From: Hofstenia miamia
Lineage: Eukaryota > Xenacoelomorpha > Acoela
NCBI GenBank assembly: GCA_004352715.1
Contig: SCFE01000025.1
Coordinates: forward strand, 604,748-668,747
Direction of reading: 5' to 3'
DNA length: 64,000 nucleotides
Shown here: positions 25,886 to 36,930 of the stretch, in pieces
How positions within the stretch are numbered: the first letter of the stretch is position 1
Layout: the number at the start of each line of letters is the position of its first letter
The notes under the pieces: generated by a model
Databases searched by the model: none
What the model saw: the letters and a program-made list of their open reading frames with translations, nothing else
What the model was told of the DNA's origin: nothing
Made by a program: the position numbers and the translations under genes

Positions 25886-28838
25886 AAAAAGAAAGTTAGT
25901 TTGACTAACCTTGAATATGTATCAAATGCAAATGCCTACATTTAAGCTAAAATTCATTTATCGAGTAAAATATATTTCAAAATGAAAATTAATGCTATAA
26001 GTAGAAGATCAAATAAGTAAGTGAAAAATCTTAACAATATACAAATTGAGAACATAGGCGTATAGTGGCACTCTGTGTTAACATGATGACTGCAACTTCA
26101 TTGGTTTGTTTACCACTCAGGGCATGCATTGGACGACTTAACTTTGGTGTAGTTCAAGAATGCATACATGCACGTGTATTGAAATTGAATACGTAGATCA
26201 CTTCCGATTAATGGTAAATGTCAGTCGTCATTTGGCGACTATACCTAATGGTAAAAAATGAAGCAGTGTTTCCCCGAGAGTATTTTGCACTCCTGTGTAT
26301 ATCTCACGGTTTAGAAAAAATAATACGAACAACTTATATAACTAGTAGTCAAGGCAATTGTGGTTAAAGAAAATCAAACAATGTTTGAAAATTTAATTGG
26401 TGTAACATCAAAGGGATTCCGTGTTTAATCCATCCGCGATTGCGACTATTTACGCTAAGACAGAAAGGAATTTAAAGCAAAATTATTTTTCATAAAAAGG
26501 GATCGTGCGCCGCGAACATGTACTGTACACAATTATAGGCAGTTCCCTCATTTACTCGCAGGAAAATGGATAGCAAAATGACATCTAATGCAGTTTAAGA
26601 AGATATTTAATATTTCTTTGCTTGTAGTAAATAAATACACATCAGCGCTTGCTTTAGTGTTAGATGATAAAAGATATTAATCTAATAAGATTACCTCAAA
26701 TAAAGTAAGTTTAAAAAAATGAAAATATTACCATATGGTTATATAAATTGAGACATGGTAGTAAACTATATTTACAGATTTTTGACATCGAAGTGAATCT
26801 CAGCATTCATGCTTGGATTTCACCTGCCAAAATTTGCAAAACTTGTTTATAACAAATGAAAGTGTATTAATCAGTAGGAAAACTTCAGTTTAGCAAAGTT
26901 AAAAGAAGTTGACAACGTATGGAACATTATAAAAGTTGCTCATACTCAACAGTATATTGAAAGGACTTACCGATTTGATATTTAAACTAAAGCTGTATTA
27001 GAAATGAGAAAGGCATACATCATTGAAGGGATTATACCCGATCAAAACGACAATCTGCATTAATAAAATAAATCAATATTAAACAGAATTATTGCCTAAT
27101 TCGTCTATTAAATTAAATGTGCAATGATATTACAACGAAAGTAAAACAAACGTACAGCTGAATTAACAAGATAAAAGTTTGCACAGAAAAAATCATTCAG
27201 GTGAAATTCAAGAGCCTTAAAGTATTCAACAAATATAAACTATGATATAACAATATTTTACGAAACTTTTTACTTACTTAGTTTCTCATTGAAATGTTGT
27301 CTTTCATTACTATTAAATATATAAATAAGTTGTCACAATTAAACTATTTTAATGCATACAATGACATACGACTTTACTCTTCCAGTAAGGGGCGTCATCT
27401 TTAGAATTTTCTAGGGATATTCAAAATAGAAATTCACCTTTTTAACACAATCTCTTTTACCCAAAACACCCTCTCCACTGAAAAGATTTGTTTCCTTTAC
27501 ACAACTGAAACTATATAATTCATTTACTACTTCAATTACTCACTTAAATTCACAAAAATTGCTAAATTTTTATGTCCTTATATTCATGAAGGGGAATTTC
27601 CCTGTCCCCCAGAATCAGTACATCCATTAAATGCAGCAGTATTGATAAGAGAGTTCAACCATGAAAAAAAATTCAGACGGATCACTATATACTAGTTGGA
27701 ACATGGCTGATTTCTATTACGCCACTGACACTGTCTTGTGCTTCATAGATGCCCACAAGCACTACACTGTGAATTTGATTGGAGAATTTGCATAATGGAT
27801 TGACTAATATCTGCATATCCAATTAAGCCTTCAACAATGTTAATGAAATTGAGTAGTAATGGCATTATGTTAACCTTAATTCGACAAACGTATAACATGC
27901 CATATTTTAGAAGCCGTTCTAGCAATTCTCCAAAACAACAAAATAAAATAATATCAAAACACTCTGGCCAGCATTGCTTTTAATTTTGGAAGCTAGTGCC
28001 ATCACTTCCATGCTCCTTTCAACACTTGTAAACTATATAGATATCTGCAGAAACAGAATAAAAATTCATGTAAATAGCAGCAGTATTCAAAGTGTAATTT
28101 TTACACATAGTTATGATGTCGATTGGACATTTTTTTAAAAATAATCCTTCCAGAAATATCGATATCCACCCTATATAAACCCTGGTAGTAAGAAACCTAA
28201 TTGAAATTACTATTGTGAAGCACTAACGGTAATACCAATGATGAACATCATTGAGGAAATTGTACTGAAGACAAATAGGGGTAAATGAATTGACTGTTAG
28301 TAATTGGGAATAGGCAATTCGCTTAAAATGATGAGCAGCATTGTTCTTAAAAAATAATTGAATTCAAAAAATAATAGAACGAATTGCGTAATCCTTATAC
28401 AAAAACATCTTTGTATAAATATTCATTCGTTTTTGATGTTCTGCGTTACTTTTGCAATATTTATAATAATTTCTGTGGAATTGCGAAATGAGAATTTGCA
28501 ACAATTAAAATATTTCAATTAGAATGTCTACTGATTTACAAATGTTACAAAATTTACAAAAATATATTTGTATAAGGCACCTATTTTACACAATTGCAAC
28601 TCTAATGTCAAATATTTTAGCAGAATAAAATGACCAAAAATTATTTGACCAAATGACCAAATTATTATTTGTTTTGTATTAAAGCATTCATAGTTTAAGT
28701 TGTTTTGAAAATTTGATTCAAATAATAATGCATCAAAGTAACCTACTATAAAAACCTATAAGTTATATCAGAACGAGTTGCAATTTGACAACATTATCTA
28801 CACATATACAGATGACAAGCAATTTACAGAAACACACT
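25886..28838. other. Gene-free stretch
   Basis: Low-complexity AT-rich DNA of nearly 3 kb with no supported ORF. A minus-strand ORF at 27743-27925 lacks recognisable motifs. It should include the 3'UTR of the minus-strand gene at 28839. Confidence 0.4.
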
Positions 28839-29339
28839 TCATTCGTTGTCAGGATACATGGTCAAAGGCAGAACACGTGATTTGAACAGAGTTAGAGAAA
28901 GTAGAATTAATACAGAAAGAGCAATGCAGTTGAGAAAGCAAATAATGGATGTCAGTACGGGAATGGCACCTGAGAACTGCTTAAATATAATAATACTACT
29001 CAATCCATTCATTAATGAGAAAAAGCCAGTCCAAAGAAAAAGAACCAATGGCCACTTCACGCATGAAATATATGTGATAAGATGACAGCAGAACATAAAC
29101 AACAACCATACTCCCATGATGAACTGAATGATTGACATTATTAGTAGGAGGAAATCGCCGCCACATAGCTTTTGATCACAAGTAGGCAGTAAAAAGAATA
29201 ACACAATCAGCAAAGATGAAAAAAGCAGGCCAGTAACATGCAAAAAACCAACTAGACTAGTTAGGTAGCGACGATCGTATGGAACACAGTGCGGCTGCAT
29301 TTCAGTATCCGCTTCTTGCCTGTCAATTGCTCTTGACAT
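28839..29339 (-). CDS. Putative four-transmembrane protein, intronless ORF
   Basis: The 166-residue frame has four clear hydrophobic segments at about residues 27-50, 64-90, 95-118 and 126-150, with a charged cytosolic-type N-terminus (about 26 residues) and a short C-terminal tail. Two cysteines in the first loop ('TCDQKLCGG') could form a disulfide. The shape is MARVEL- or tetraspan-like but no family signature, such as the tetraspanin CCG, is present, so I do not name it. A consensus acceptor ('cttagattttag') ends 6 nt upstream of the ATG, as in other genes here. The + strand ORF overlapping it is a shadow. Confidence 0.6.
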   Translation of the reverse strand: MSRAIDRQEADTEMQPHCVPYDRRYLTSLVGFLHVTGLLFSSLLIVLFFLLPTCDQKLCGGDFLLLIMSIIQFIMGVWLLFMFCCHLITYISCVKWPLVLFLWTGFFSLMNGLSSIIIFKQFSGAIPVLTSIICFLNCIALSVLILLSLTLFKSRVLPLTMYPDNE

Positions 29340-29552
29340 TTATTGCTAAAATCTAAGAAAGATCAATAATATTAAATGATTTTAAAAGAATATATATATA
29401 TATATACTGTAAAAAAACAAATTCTTATCAAAAACATTTATTTTAGGAATCAACAATTATACTAGAAATTATAATTTAAAAACGCGAGAAGGCTTGATTT
29501 ACTTTAGAATGAATTTTTAAACCAAATTTTGCATTTACTGGTACAGCTAAGC

Positions 29553-29793
29553 TAGAGTTGGCAGGTTACTACTTACTAATAAATGTAATTACTTCGCATT
29601 TGCATGCATTAATGAAGTCATATAACCAATGAGCTACTAACTGGGACGTACTTGGTAGACAAATCTCCCTATAATTATGGGTAATGCAGGACATTAGAGC
29701 ATATTAACAGGTTACTAGTAAGTTACTTGTGAGTTACTAGCCTAGTAAGTTACCAGTAACCCGTTTCAAGATTACTTCAATTTGCCAACACCA
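29553..29793. mobile_element. hAT-like MITE with 8-bp target duplication
   Basis: Terminal inverted repeats are 'tagagttggca' at the left and, reverse-complemented, 'tggtgttggca' at the right. Flanks 'agctaagc' (29545-29552) and 'agctcagc' (29794-29801) match at 7 of 8 bases, the target length of hAT elements. The interior has several 'gttact/agtaac' motifs in both orientations and no ORF. Confidence 0.65.
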
Positions 29794-29943
29794 AGCTCAG
29801 CAATTCATTGAACTCAACGTGCGTAGGTGCAGAAACAAAGCTGTTTCTTGTCGTGTCTTCTAAATGAGCAAGTCTGTATTAAATGCAATTTATATATATT
29901 ATAATTATTATCTACTATAAATATTTAACTAACTTAGTCGATG

Positions 29944-30330
29944 AGATTTATGTTTACGCGCCTATAAGTAGTGGTTAATTTGCGTGATGAATAAGAGTAA
30001 TCAAATAAGAGTAATTACAGGATAACAAAATTGCACGATTAAAACTAAGCGCGTAAAATGCTGAACGTCAAATTTGTTCTAAATGGAACTTTCAAATTGG
30101 CTAATCATTTCCAATATGTATATTTAGGTGTGCGTATATTTTTGAAGATTACAAGAGAATTTTTAAGAAAGTTTACAAAGCGGAAGTGTGTGTGCAATAA
30201 TAAAAATATGTGAATAATAAAAAATAAGTGAATTTAAAAATGCTTTGGAAAGTGTTTTGTCAGTTATGTGGACATTTACTAATATAAAAATACAGTCTAA
30301 AAATATTCCTTATTACCGAACTGCTACTCT
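29944..30330. repeat. Second, inverted copy of the VPS13D-intron repeat
   Basis: The reverse complement of 10976-11370 aligns through this stretch; shared blocks include 'tttacgcgcctataa', 'gtgaatttaaaaatgcttt' and 'gttatgtggacattt'. 'ttacaaagcgg' near 30173 is a variant of the iterated motif. It ends where LINE coding sequence begins. Confidence 0.75.
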
Positions 30331-30334
30331 CAAG

Positions 30335-30740
30335 TCACTTCTTATCGTCCAATAGCTATTCTTTCTCGGCAGTCAATGATCCTTGACCGCCTTGTCTTTC
30401 GTTACGTGCTCTCTAGAATTCGTCACCTTATCTCCTCTTCAGAGCATGGTAACTTTCGTGTCGTTCTACAATAGATAACTTGCTCACTTTGATTGAAAAC
30501 TGCTACTTGCACTCTGATCGTAATGATCCTTGTTGCATTATCTTTCTTGACATTTCTAAAACTTTTGATCGGCTCCCTTATTTTATTCTTCTTAACAAAT
30601 TAAGTTTATTTGGCTTTGATGATGATTTCATTAAACTCTTCTAGTCTTACCTGTCCAATCGTTGTCAGGGTATCAAAATCAACTCGTCCATTTCTTCTCC
30701 AGCTCTTATCTCTAGTGGTGCTCCTGTAGAGTCACTCGGG
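30335..30740 (+). pseudogene. LINE reverse transcriptase, upstream half of a split copy
   Basis: Translation gives 'SYRPIAILSRQSMILDRLV', 'SSEHGNF', 'CCIIFLDISKTFDRLPYFIL', 'LNKLSLFGFDDDFIKLF' and 'INSSISSPALISSGAPVESL', which are RT fingers and palm up to the block usually read as GVPQGSxLGP. It breaks there and resumes at about 36190 with the YxDD block, so the element between is an insertion. Confidence 0.75.
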
Positions 30741-30779
30741 GACTTTTGGTAATTTTTTACAGGGTATTTATTCGATATT

Positions 30780-30798
30780 TGACGTCAGCATGACGTCA
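30780..30798. promoter_or_regulatory. Twin CRE/ATF sites in a putative U3
   Basis: Two perfect TGACGTCA palindromes at 30780-30787 and 30791-30798, followed by the palindrome-like 'accgataatttcggtat'. A TATA-like 'tataaaa' lies about 170 bases downstream at 30964. The arrangement fits an LTR enhancer and promoter; function is inferred. Confidence 0.45.
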
Positions 30799-31261
30799 TA
30801 CCGATAATTTCGGTATTAGTTTGCTATAATTAATTCGCTGTCCCCTCGATGGTGCTTATTTTTGAATTGCTCAAACTTAATTTACGAGGAATACGAACTT
30901 TAGCATGTTTAAACCACGTTAACAACTTATTGTAAACAAAAGCAGGTAATGAACGCTTTTTTGTATAAAACTGAGAACAACTGTAGACCAAGGTTAATAG
31001 ATTTTATCTAGCTTCAACTACTGTTTTACCATCGTACTTTTCCTGTTTATATTATTTTGAAATGATAATCATTGCTTAAGTTCGGCGACAATTTGGGAGT
31101 GCTCTCACAAGCACAGGGCGACACGTAGCCTCTGGAGGTCTGACAGACTATTCAGCCCAAATTGTGGACCATTTAGGTTATGTATACGGTTATGTATAAG
31201 GAAATAATAAGCCTCTCGTTCGATGTTCAACACGTACATGCACTTATACAACTTAACACCG

Positions 31262-31426
31262 TGATGATCCCATGCCATTGGCTAGCACGAATGGCTGGTA
31301 ATTACAGACTATTTAATAGTGAGGTGAGAGATAACAATGAAAATGAGATCCTTTATTTTTCGATGTGAGATAGAAATTAAAAGTGAGACAAATAGGGTAG
31401 CACCAGTCACTAAGGTTAAGCACTTT
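31262..31426. repeat. Direct repeat, copy 1 (possible LTR part)
   Basis: About 165 bases, nearly identical to 35866-36030. The best-matched core runs from 'taattacagactatttaat' through 'gtcactaaggttaagcac'. It runs straight into gypsy RT sequence, so its natural continuation is lost here. Confidence 0.85.
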
Positions 31427-31429
31427 AAT

Positions 31430-32127
31430 TCGCCTGCTACGTTCCAGCGATATGGAACTAAAGTGCTCAAAGATAACGCCAACATCCTCAAACCAGGAAT
31501 ATCCGCTTACATCGATGATATACTGGTTGCCAGCAACACCTTTGAAGAACATCTGGATAAACTTGGCCGCACACTAGATCTGTTACAAAGAGCCAGCCTA
31601 AAGGTTAATGGGAACAAATGTTCATTGGTACAGAAAAAGTCATCTTCCTAGGTAGGGTCGTTGAGCCAGATAAGATACCCATCAAAAATAACGCAAAGGA
31701 GTTTCTAGAAAAGATTGAGATGCCCTGAAGCTGTGGTGAGGTTCAATGACTCATGGGGTTCTTGAATTATTACGGCATGTTCCTCCCAGACTTGGCAGAG
31801 AGGACGAAAACTATTTCCAACCTTCTCAAGAAGTTCGTCAAGTTTAAGTGGACCTGGAAAGAACAAGAAGCATTAGAAGGCATTAAACGAGAGCTTAAGA
31901 AGATACCTTCATTAAATACTCCTGATTATACAAAAGACTTCATCATGGACTGCGACGCCAGCGCAGTGGCTATCAGCAGTGTACTGAGCCAAGAAATTAA
32001 TGGAATCGAAAGCCCTGTCCAATACTTCAGCCGGAAGCTTCAAACATCAGAGAAAAAGTATGGGGCGACAAAGTGCGAAATGCTGGCGTTAGTCGAGTCC
32101 TTAAAAAAGTTCCGTCATAGTAGATGA
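31430..32127 (+). pseudogene. Ty3/gypsy RT-RNase H fragment
   Basis: The first frame reads 'NSPATFQRYGTKVL' then 'ISAYIDDILVASNTFEEHL' (YIDD catalytic box), followed by 'LFLGRVVEPDKI'-like thumb text after a frameshift near 31650. The second frame (31753-32127) reads 'MGFLNYYGMFLPDLAERTK' and the RNase H start 'DFIMDCDASAVAISSVLSQ' followed by 'YFSRKLQTSEKKYGATKCEM'. Both are classic Ty3/gypsy landmarks. The N-terminal RT fingers and everything after 'LKKFRH' are missing. Confidence 0.85.
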
Positions 32128-32129
32128 CA

Positions 32130-32807
32130 ATAATGAATTTACACTAGTTGATAACTGTGTCAATAGTTATGAAAAATATGAGAATTTACCTAGTTTTTCT
32201 GAGGATGATTTTTCTGACACTGAATATACTTATAATAATAGTTAATCCGAAAATTTAGAGTCACGTAAGCTCCCGCAGAGAAGGGCGAGAGCCAATCAAA
32301 ATTATGATCCCAACATTTGGGACCTAAACCTTATAACTCCATTTAGGAATGTACACAAACAGTCAGAAACGAGAGTCGCCAGCTCCACCATCCCGCCGTC
32401 GAGTGAGAAGGAGGATGGAAAGTAGCAGAGCCAATTGGGAAGCCTCTTCTAGGCAAGAGAGACATGTATCTCTGCTTGTTGAGGCACGCAATAGGAAAAG
32501 AGGACGAAACGATGGTGCTGAGGAGAATCTGATTCCGTGTGGGCAAAACGTAGCTCCATGACTTGGAGAGGAGACAGCAACAATGATGAGGCCCTCAACA
32601 TCTCGTCCCTACGTGGAGGAAAACGTATCCCCACGTGCGCGAGAGGAGCTGGCCACCCATCCCACAAAAACTTATAAATCGAGAACCCCTTTTAGTGAAT
32701 TACAAATTGTAAATACACCCCAACTAAGTGACTTGATAGCCCCCTCGACCTCATCGACTGGAACCTCCACTGTCAGATCCCAGAAGAAAGAAGAAGAAAA
32801 ATGTTAA
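32130..32807 (+). pseudogene. Unidentified low-complexity N-terminal part of the cassette
   Basis: Right after the gypsy fragment, one frame reads an acidic stretch ('YENLPSFSEDDFSDTEY') and a basic one ('LPQRRARANQNYDPNIWDL'). A second frame, 32349-32807, continues Arg/Ser/Glu-rich with a TGA at 32559. Such acidic-basic, disordered composition is common at the start of Gag or viral structural polyproteins, but no motif identifies it. Frame changes near 32350 and 32800 show decay. Confidence 0.4.
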
Positions 32808-34314
32808 GAGTCAGTGAGGAGACTTTACACCCATTTTACATAGCAACCAGAAAGGCTACCACTATTTTACGTGACAATATATCCGAGGAAACTAAAAACC
32901 AACTCTGTAGTACCTATAATGGTCGAGAAATGAATTGTTCTATAGATGTTATCCCCTTTGTGATAGACGCGGCCCATCGTCCTAAAGTGAACACAATTAT
33001 ATGTTATGACTCAAAAATGTTAGAGGGACTTAGTTGCCTCTATTGGCGGAGCACTGTGCACATATCCTTTGATTACGACTTCAACATATATAACCTATGT
33101 CAATTCCTAAACAGCGGAAAAACAATCGACAGTTTCGAGTGTGTTAACATAGATTTCAACAATCTCTTGGTGATATATTTTATACAAATACATGAAATTT
33201 AAATGGAATCCATCATGGAGCAGATAGAAATAGCTTATCAAATAGCTAAATTGGAAGGCATCTGCCTGATGATGATACTAAGGGAGGAATATGAAGAGAG
33301 TGTGCTGGAAACAATCGAGAATCTGCATTTCAAAATGGAAAATTTTACAATTTTTTCAAAGGACAACTAACTCCCCCTCTCTCCGTACGTAACGAATCAG
33401 TTAATGATAACAAAGCTCTTATACACTGATCTACTGTTGTGTCAACAGGTATCATCATATAGGCTAGCCGTCAATCAAAAGCTTATTATCGACGTCATCC
33501 CCCAAGCCCAAACTCTAGAAGTAACGGATCCTTATACGCTGTCTCTTCACACTATCACTGATATGCGCATCAGTTTCACCTTCATACAGAGCGAACAGAC
33601 GCTCACAGAAATTAAGAACGTCTGGTCTGAAATCAAAGCTGATCACAACCCCGAGTCCAAATGGCGACAATTAGATATTGTGAGCCCATCACAACACTAT
33701 CACTCCTCCATTGATAGAGTGCTAAGAGAGATAAAGGTTTTCTACAACACCCAAGATAGAAAGAATTTCAAAGAGCAATTATTCGCGGAGAAAAACTTGC
33801 CCAATATCTATGCTCGTGGCGCTGTCTGGTTGCTTGCAATTTACTTAATGAAAGAACCACAACTACGTATCCCAATGACACATGAAAAACGTTCGTCGCT
33901 GGCCAAAGTTACAACCCATGAGCTAGCAGTATGCCCACTGTCATGGAAGATAAAGAATAGGTTACTGTACAAGTGCAACCCCCCTCGTCACCAGGAAAGA
34001 CTAAGCACCCAATGGACAAATTCGAAAAATATTATGCCCAACTGGTGGGGGCGACCAGTGTAACTGGTAAGATGTCTGTTATCTTGACCAGCAATCGACT
34101 TGGCATCTGTCTGTCAGACATTAATATTTTCTCAGACACAGTAAAGAAGTACATGTGGGGAGCAACCTCGGAAACCAAGATTGCAGTATTTCATTCAGAC
34201 AACGCCCCAATGAGTACAAGGAGACTCATAGAACGACTACCCGGGTCTACTCACCAGTTTTTAGAAAGGATCCAGAGGCATGACCTCCCTCGCGAAAACC
34301 GAATCCTTCTTTAG
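32801..34314 (+). pseudogene. Unidentified cassette ORF, middle part
   Basis: One frame runs from 32801 to 34063, interrupted by TAA at 33200 and 33368; the next 111 codons (to 34314) continue one frame over, overlapping from 33973. The piece after 33404 reads as globular protein ('YTLSLHTITDMRISFTFIQ', 'LDIVSPSQHYHSSIDRVL'), and the continuation holds 'YYAQLVGATSVTGKMSVIL'. I find no RT, protease, integrase, helicase or capsid motif I can name, so its function is unknown. Candidates are a divergent Gag/Env-like protein of the LTR element or a remnant of an endogenised virus. Confidence 0.45.
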
Positions 34315-35857
34315 AGCCCAGCAGATAAAATACCCGGAATGTGGCTACGGTCAATTTCTTGAGTCAGTACGACAGGTCAACAAGGAGGGGAAAATCATTC
34401 CCATCACCATTTTTGATCAGGTTATGTGAACACCAGAACAGTTTTATAAAGAGGAAGAACTACTAGCCTCCTCCGCAGTACAACTCTCGCCACAGATACA
34501 TGAGTTAATCGAAAGAGTAAATCTAGAGAAATTCAGTGGTCCAGTATTATCTCCCAAGCCAACACCCCAGTGGTCGATTACCGAAGACGAGCGTATATTG
34601 ATGGTTGAACACGACCCTCGCAACTTCCAAGAAGACCTAATGATCCAAAAGAGAATCCTGGTCGACTGTCATGACAAAGACGTGCTTTCACTCATGAAGT
34701 GGTGCCTCACGGAAATTTTTACAAAGGAAGAGCTGGTCATTCTGCAATCCCCAGGGTGAAAGGTAGCCTTGGATGTGGAATGTACCACTGCTCAGGTGCG
34801 CATCTCCAGCAAGCAAGTAGATAATTTGAGACACAAGGGCTTAAGAGGAAAATTTTGGGATACCCTGAAAGATGCAAGAATAAATTATCCAGTAATGATT
34901 GGAACCACTAGTTTGGGAGCTGCCGTAGAGTCTCACGAGTTCGCGAATAATATAAGGACTTCAAATCTCCTATGCATACCACCGCCCACTATCGAGACGC
35001 CACTGATTCAACCCAAATGGAAGGTTCAGAAGCCTAAGAAAAGGGTAGCTGCTCATCTATCCGACAAGATCAATTTCGTCAACAGTAAGCAGGAAGCCAT
35101 TAAATCAAGCAAGGTGGAGGAGTACAAAGTGGTAAGAGAAAAGCTAATGGCTGGAGGAAATTCCGAGTACGTCTTTATTGATGGAAAATTGACCATCAAG
35201 GATATCTTTAACCATGGCTTGCCAATCCACATGCAATTGGAGAAAATACATAAAGGAATCTCAAACCTACAGCCTCGAGTGCAAATTGTTTTTCAAGTGG
35301 CGGGAGACCTAATGTGGATCAACAACATAGAAAATATAACAAGATATTATGATGTAACAAAAAGAATCGAGATTATCACTATGATCAGAGCCAATGTCTC
35401 TGATCCAGATCAAATGACTCTCAGTCTAGTGCAAGAATTCTGTTCATTGTTTGTCGACCACGCCACCACTATGGGTTCCCTGAGGGACGTGTTTGTCCAC
35501 TTCTATCTGGACACAGAGATCAGAGCTGACGATGCACACACTTCCGATATGGAAGCAAAGATGACTCTAATGATCGCCCTCAAGGGCCTTAGACTGTATG
35601 AAAAGTTTTACGACACCTTTATGTGGCGTTTGAACAACCTAAGATGAAACTGTCCCATTAGCTTCAAGATGCCAAACCTCAGGTTCGTCCACCTTATAGA
35701 TGAAGTAGTCACGCAACAAGAAGTGCTAATGCAAGTGACACGAGAACCACCATATGCCAAGGTTCAAACTTGGGAAGGTGAATTAGCCATTAAGATGATA
35801 ACAGCAACTCAAAGTATTGTGTATGGGCCCGCTCTCCAGTTGCTATCCGAAAATTAA
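34280..35857 (+). pseudogene. Unidentified cassette ORF, 526-codon frame with three in-frame TGAs
   Basis: From ATG at 34280 to TAA at 35855-35857 the frame has exactly three stops, all TGA, at 34427, 34757 and 35645; the 295 codons between the last two are fully open. The start overlaps the preceding frame by 35 nt. Text includes 'PECGYGQFLESVRQVNKEG', 'LIQPKWKVQKPKKRVAAHL' (a basic patch) and a helix-rich C-terminal part with 'FIDGKLTIKDIFNHGLPI' and 'MTLMIALKGLRLYEKFYDTF'. Base content is well above the surroundings: I counted 25 G/C of 60 at 35101-35160. I do not recognise the protein. CGA-to-TGA decay at CpG would explain the identical stops. Confidence 0.5.
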
Positions 35858-35865
35858 TTTGAGCA

Positions 35866-36030
35866 ATGATACCATGCCATTGGCTAGTACAAATGTCTGG
35901 TAATTACAGACTATTTAATAGTGAGGTGAGAGATAACAATGAAAATGAGATCCTTTATTTTTCGATGTGAGATAGAAATTAAAAGTGAGACAAATAGGGT
36001 AGCACCAGTCACTAAGGTTAAGCACTTTAC
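35866..36030. repeat. Direct repeat, copy 2 (possible LTR part)
   Basis: Near-identical to 31262-31426. It continues into 'ttcactctggagacttcgct' and AT-rich sequence to about 36190, which may be the remaining part of a 3' LTR. Confidence 0.85.
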
Positions 36031-36189
36031 TTCACTCTGGAGACTTCGCTTCGGCTGGGAGCCATACGAATTGGTCATCTTGGATTTTACCTAAAGTAGT
36101 TACTTACTTGAATGAATTACCAATGTTATATCTATAAGTCACTTGTTATTTATTCTACTCTCTGGAATCGGGGCTGTTATGTAACACTA

Positions 36190-36525
36190 CTTAAACCTTC
36201 TGCAGAGTCAATTAGTTTTCTCAACTCATCCTGTCTACTGTACGTCGATGACACTGCAATTTTCAACTTTGGTTGTTCTTTTGCCTCCAATATTACTTCT
36301 AATCTTGAGCTTTTGGTTACTTGGTCATCTGTTAACCATCTTGATTTTAGCCCAACCAACACATGTAGTATTTCCTTTTCTGTATCCTCCTTCTGATCTG
36401 CCGCTCCCAGTAAACTTTTCTCCTCATCATAATCATCTTGAAGTTCGAATTGCTGCTAACTTAAATTCATTAACAAGAAACAAGTTTTTGCATGATTTCA
36501 AAGTCATAATTCGTAACACACTCTA
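36190..36525 (+). pseudogene. LINE reverse transcriptase, downstream half of the split copy
   Basis: Starts at 'SFLNSSCLLYVDDTAIFNF' (YVDD catalytic box) and runs through 'LELLVTWSSVNHLDFSPTNT' to a short 'HHNHLEVRIA' segment. It continues the RT broken at 30740; about 10 codons are unaccounted for at the junction. Confidence 0.75.
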
Positions 36526-36928
36526 AATAAGATGTTTTCAACAAAAATATGTCATTAAAATATAATGCCTTTGGTACAAAATTACAAGATTGAGTCCCAA
36601 GGTGTACAAATTTGCAGAGGCAATTTCAATGAAAATATTCACAACAGAAAAAATTTCTTAATGTCATCAGAAACAATTGAGACTAGCAGTGCCGAGCCGC
36701 CATATAAATATTTTTTAGCACTTCCATACAATGAGTAAGAAATTAGTAGATGATTGTAACAACTGCAAAACAAATCTTCATAAATACGAGGTAATAACAA
36801 ATATGTTTCAATTCAATTAACTTTCAAAAACAAGAAAAATTTCTTGATAAATATAACATTCTGTATCTGCAATTTTTCTTGCAATCTAAGACTTGATTAG
36901 TTGACAAAACATATGCAACTGTATTAAA
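36526..36928. other. No gene seen
   Basis: AT-rich spacer between the LINE half and the Tc1-type element; it may hold the LINE 3' end. Confidence 0.4.
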
Positions 36929-36930
36929 TA

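Larger units (their letters stand above)
30741..36190 (+). mobile_element. LTR-retrotransposon-like composite inserted in a LINE
   Basis: About 5.4 kb separate the two LINE RT halves. In order: a promoter-like region with two TGACGTCA sites and 'tataaaa' at 30964; repeat copy 1 (31262-31426); a Ty3/gypsy RT-RNase H fragment (31430-32127); a long unidentified coding cassette (32130-35857); repeat copy 2 (35866-36030); a tail to 36190. The paired repeats suggest LTRs, but each copy is cut by a different neighbour, so both may be truncated. No integrase HHCC or DDE signature is seen. The boundaries are inferred from the LINE halves. Confidence 0.5.

Noticed and set aside
33404-34063. Integrase or envelope identity for the unknown cassette
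   Set aside because: I looked for an HHCC zinc finger, D-D-35-E spacing, signal peptide and membrane anchor and found none.
34280-35857. Nuclear code with TGA as tryptophan
   Set aside because: NCBP2AS2 in the same window ends in TGA at its expected length, so TGA is a stop in host genes.
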